A stretch of 64,000 nucleotides of DNA, taken from the NCBI RefSeq assembly GCF_031583595.1, contig NZ_CP134145.1, positions 682,001 to 746,000 on the forward strand, read 5' to 3'. Position 1 is the first letter of the stretch. Each line of letters opens with the position of its first letter. Below are positions 61,375 to 64,000 of the stretch, piece by piece. Below the pieces are notes generated by a model. It searched no databases. It was not told where the DNA came from and saw nothing but the letters and a program-made list of their open reading frames with translations. The position numbers were made by a program, and so were the translations under genes. This stretch comes from Thalassotalea psychrophila. GTDB taxonomy: Bacteria > Pseudomonadota > Gammaproteobacteria > Enterobacterales > Alteromonadaceae.

Positions 61375-62490
61375 CTAGTAAAGATACGTTAAGAAGCTAG
61401 TGATTCTAACCCAAATCTTACCCAAACTATTGAAGATAAAACTATCGCCAGTATAGGCTATAACATCTGCTTGCCCACCTTCACGTAATAAGCGTTTATC
61501 AGGCTCATCAGTAAATTTAATTATGGTGGTAAAACGTTGTGGATCTCGCATCCAACCTTGAGGCTTCTCAGGAGTTGGCAGTTCACCTGGTTTGCTTTGA
61601 TCGAAACTAACACCGAATCCTATGGTCATCACTTCGCCAGAAAAAACTTGCCCAGGAGCAGAATCTAAAACAATATCTACAGGATCTCCCGATTTAAGAT
61701 TACCTAAACTATTCTCCCTAAAACCAGCTTCAATCCACACCATTTCATTTGAAATAAAGGTCATTATTTTTTGCCCTGCCGCGGCATAGTAACCCACATT
61801 AACTTTTGCATAAGATACTACTCCATCACTTGGTGCTCGAAGTTGGGTACGATCTAAATTTAACCGAGCTGTTGACACTTCAGCTAATGCACTAAGTAAT
61901 TTCGGGTTGTTTTCACCTTGTTTTCCTAGTTTTTGTTGAGCCTCTTCATAAGATGCTTGGGCATTGACAACTTCAAGCTCGGCTTGCGTTAATACGCCTC
62001 GAGCTCTGTCTCCATCGAACCCGGAAATGATACCTTGTTTTTCAAGTTCGAAGACACGATTAGAGTTGATGCGTTTTACGATTAAATCGGCATTAGCTTG
62101 GTCTAAACTTGCTTTAGCAGAGCCTACCATTGCCGTATCAGCACCAATTTCTTGACCGGTTAACTCCAAACTTGCTTTAGCTTTATCAAGCGCAAATTTA
62201 AAATCACGATTATCTATTTCAAATAATAACTCGCCCTTTTTAACGATTTTATCACCACCCACATATATATCGGTAATTTGACCTGATACTTGTGGCACTA
62301 TAGGGATCACAAATGCTCTTACCCTAGCTTGATCAGAAATAGGGGTCAGCCTGTCACCAATGACATACCAAAGAAAATAAAATAGCGCTAAGCCTAGTAT
62401 TATTTTACTTAGTCGCTGAGCTAAATCAGGCTTGTCCGTTTCATTAACGTTTTCATTAGTTTCTTTTTCTACAACATTGGTGTCAGTCAT
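61375..62490 (-). CDS. HlyD/EmrA-type periplasmic adaptor
   Basis: A 371-residue membrane-fusion protein. It has a cytoplasmic N-terminus, one membrane segment (about 29-45), a lipoyl half-motif (VSGQITDIYVGGDKIVKKGELLFEIDNRDF), a coiled-coil hairpin (about 85-190), a second lipoyl half (LRAPSDGVVSYAKVNVGYYA) and a beta-barrel part. It should pair with the DUF2955 permease directly downstream. The first gene upstream ends 2 bases before it. No outer-membrane channel gene is in view. Confidence 0.9.
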   Translation of the reverse strand: MTDTNVVEKETNENVNETDKPDLAQRLSKIILGLALFYFLWYVIGDRLTPISDQARVRAFVIPIVPQVSGQITDIYVGGDKIVKKGELLFEIDNRDFKFALDKAKASLELTGQEIGADTAMVGSAKASLDQANADLIVKRINSNRVFELEKQGIISGFDGDRARGVLTQAELEVVNAQASYEEAQQKLGKQGENNPKLLSALAEVSTARLNLDRTQLRAPSDGVVSYAKVNVGYYAAAGQKIMTFISNEMVWIEAGFRENSLGNLKSGDPVDIVLDSAPGQVFSGEVMTIGFGVSFDQSKPGELPTPEKPQGWMRDPQRFTTIIKFTDEPDKRLLREGGQADVIAYTGDSFIFNSLGKIWVRITSFLTYLY

Positions 62491-62492
62491 TA

Positions 62493-63599
62493 CTATTCAG
62501 CTTTATCTGTTGGAGTTTCTATTGCGCCTTGCTCAGATTGATTTAACCACATCATCATTAACTGATAACCTAAAGCTAAAATAACCGCGCCGGTAAACAA
62601 ACCAATAATGCCAGAAACTATCATGCCGCCAATGGCACCTAGTAAAATCACTAACATAGGAATGTCTGTACCACGCCCTAAGAACAGCGGTTTTAATACA
62701 GCGTCACTACTACTAACCACTATTGAGTAAACCAAAAATATAACAGCAGGAGTCGTATCCGCTACAGAGAAATAATAAGCTGCAATAGGGCCTAAAATAA
62801 GAATTGGAGGTAACTGTACAATAGCAAGCATTAGTACTACTAACACCCAAAGACCTGCTGCTGGAATATCAGCTATTACTAATCCTATGCCTGACAATAC
62901 TGCTTGAGTAAATGCAATACCTAAAATACCGGTTGCTACACTTCGAATGGTAGCAATAGAGTTTTTAACAACAGTTTCACCACTTTCACCCATTAGGCGA
63001 GCGAAGAAAGACTGACAACCCTTAGTACATGATTCAGAGTTCGCTAAAAACATCGAGGCAATAATTACCGATAAGATAAATTGTAAAATTACTCCGCCGA
63101 CGCTAGCCGCTGCTGATAATACTTTTGAAAAAGTATCTTTAATCTGTTCTGAATATTGTCCTGCAAATTTTTCTAGATTATCTGAGGCTGCAAGCCAAGC
63201 TGGATAAACTTTATCGCCGATTAAAGGCCAATCTTTTACTTTCTCTGCCGGTGGTGGAATATCAAGCGTCCCTTCTTTAAGGCCTTCAGAAACCTGCGTA
63301 ATAGAATCTATTGTAGATGTCGAAAAGGCAATCGTCGGTATTACCAATATGGCAATACCGATAATGGCAAACACGCCCGCAGCCAAGCCTTTTTTATTGG
63401 CGCACCACTTTACTAATTTCTGATAAAATGGAAATAATGCAATCGCTAAAATTGCCCCCCAAGCCATGGGCATAACAAATGGTCTCAGTATGTCGAAACA
63501 CCATGTACCAATAAGCATAATGGCAATTATTTTGATTGCGGCATCAATCATGTTGGCAGAAAATATTTTACTCTCTGCAGAGTTCGTCGAGTTATTCAT
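62493..63599 (-). CDS. AI-2E family transporter
   Basis: A 368-residue inner-membrane protein of the AI-2E/PerM family (seven to eight membrane segments; PLFLGRGTDIPMLVILLGAIGG and the final segment pair are typical). Family members range from AI-2 exporters to Na+/H+ antiporters, so the substrate is open. I start at MNNSTNS because AGAGG lies 7 bases upstream; the ATG 21 bases earlier has none. The start overlaps the stop of the channel gene by 8 bases. Confidence 0.85.
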   Translation of the reverse strand: MNNSTNSAESKIFSANMIDAAIKIIAIMLIGTWCFDILRPFVMPMAWGAILAIALFPFYQKLVKWCANKKGLAAGVFAIIGIAILVIPTIAFSTSTIDSITQVSEGLKEGTLDIPPPAEKVKDWPLIGDKVYPAWLAASDNLEKFAGQYSEQIKDTFSKVLSAAASVGGVILQFILSVIIASMFLANSESCTKGCQSFFARLMGESGETVVKNSIATIRSVATGILGIAFTQAVLSGIGLVIADIPAAGLWVLVVLMLAIVQLPPILILGPIAAYYFSVADTTPAVIFLVYSIVVSSSDAVLKPLFLGRGTDIPMLVILLGAIGGMIVSGIIGLFTGAVILALGYQLMMMWLNQSEQGAIETPTDKAE

Positions 63600-64000
63600 G
63601 GTTTGCCTCTGTGTTTTCATTTAAATGTTTTTGACTAGAATTAGAGATTTTAGAGCCGACTAAACTCGCCACTAAAATCGCTAAGTAAAATTGTCCAACT
63701 ATGGCCTCAAGATACACCAAAAACCTAGTGACGGGCATAGAAGGAGATATATCACCAAAACCAAGTGTGGTTAAAGTAACAAAAGAGAAATAAACAAAAT
63801 CGGGCATGGTTTCATACCAAAGTTTACTATCTGGCATGCCGTTAAATGCTTGTACTGACATCAAATGGACTAAAGTGTAAATTAACGCCCAGATCAAACC
63901 CAATAAAATATAAAGACAAATAGCACCAAGTATTTTATTACCGTCGATTTCACCGGTAAAAATTACCTGTTTAGCTGTTTGGTATGCAGTAATGATAAAA
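63592..64000 (-). CDS. Two-membrane-segment K+ channel (partial, N-terminus off window)
   Basis: The C-terminal 135 or so residues are present and the frame stays open to base 64000. Two membrane segments flank a pore loop with the selectivity filter TLTTLGFGDI (Phe in place of the usual Tyr). This is the Ion_trans_2 pattern. The short cytoplasmic tail ends NENTEANHE, with no visible RCK domain. The frame ahead of the TTG at 63903 reads on without a stop (TAYQTAKQVIFTGEIDGNK), so the true start lies outside. It is the first visible gene of the envelope operon. Confidence 0.88.
   Translation of the reverse strand, partial: FIITAYQTAKQVIFTGEIDGNKILGAICLYILLGLIWALIYTLVHLMSVQAFNGMPDSKLWYETMPDFVYFSFVTLTTLGFGDISPSMPVTRFLVYLEAIVGQFYLAILVASLVGSKISNSSQKHLNENTEANHE

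Overview
This window is an ordinary chromosomal core region of a moderately AT-rich marine gammaproteobacterium of the Alteromonadales. Gene order and protein style suggest Colwelliaceae (Colwellia/Thalassotalea-like). That placement rests on recognition of families and synteny, not on a database search. Almost every base is assigned to a conserved gene. I see no prophage, CRISPR array, insertion sequence, rRNA or tRNA gene.

Layout. (1) 1-5.7 kb: the diaA-yraN-lpoA group on the minus strand, divergent from rsmI, then the RNase P RNA gene and an ACT-domain malic enzyme. (2) 5.9-14.8 kb, minus strand: a 1691-residue hybrid sensor kinase, pgi and tkt. (3) 15.1-33.4 kb, plus strand: the complete mra/dcw division and cell-wall cluster from mraZ to lpxC. 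It starts with MraZ-type GTGG operator repeats. A 37-codon remnant of murG sits between ftsW and murG. (4) 33.6-38.4 kb: dciA (DUF721), an M23 peptidase, secA and a MutT-type Nudix gene. (5) 38.6-47.4 kb: a DUF3465 gene, yacG, an AT-rich PglL-like ligase inserted in opposite orientation between yacG and zapD, then zapD, coaE and the type IV pilus genes pilD-pilC-pilB-pilA. (6) 47.6-58.2 kb: nadC and an aspartic protease (minus), then ampD-ampE and pdhR-aceE-aceF-lpdA (plus), with two PdhR operators before pdhR. (7) 58.4-64.0 kb, minus strand: a small beta-barrel-like protein and a tight five-gene envelope operon (K+ channel, AI-2E-type permease, HlyD adaptor, DUF2955 permease, metallophosphoesterase lipoprotein). 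The last gene runs off the right edge.

How the genes work together. Region 3 makes UDP-MurNAc-pentapeptide (MurE, F, D, C, Ddl), converts it to lipid II (MraY, MurG), polymerises it at the septum (FtsW, FtsI) and organises the ring (FtsL, Q, A, Z). LpxC commits UDP-GlcNAc to lipid A. AmpD/AmpE and LpoA concern peptidoglycan recycling and synthesis. Region 5 makes type IV pili and possibly glycosylates the pilin. Region 6 feeds pyruvate into acetyl-CoA under PdhR.

I found no new multi-gene system. The unusual material is intergenic. It includes several families of short imperfect palindromes whose arms vary in a compensated way, 7-bp tandem repeats directly after the ftsZ and pilC stop codons, a 53-bp triple tandem repeat after lpdA, and a large palindrome that seems to supply the -35 of the RNase P RNA promoter. 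The most striking item is the retained mini-murG, which differs from murG largely at synonymous positions and reproduces the ftsW-murG stop/start overlap at both ends.
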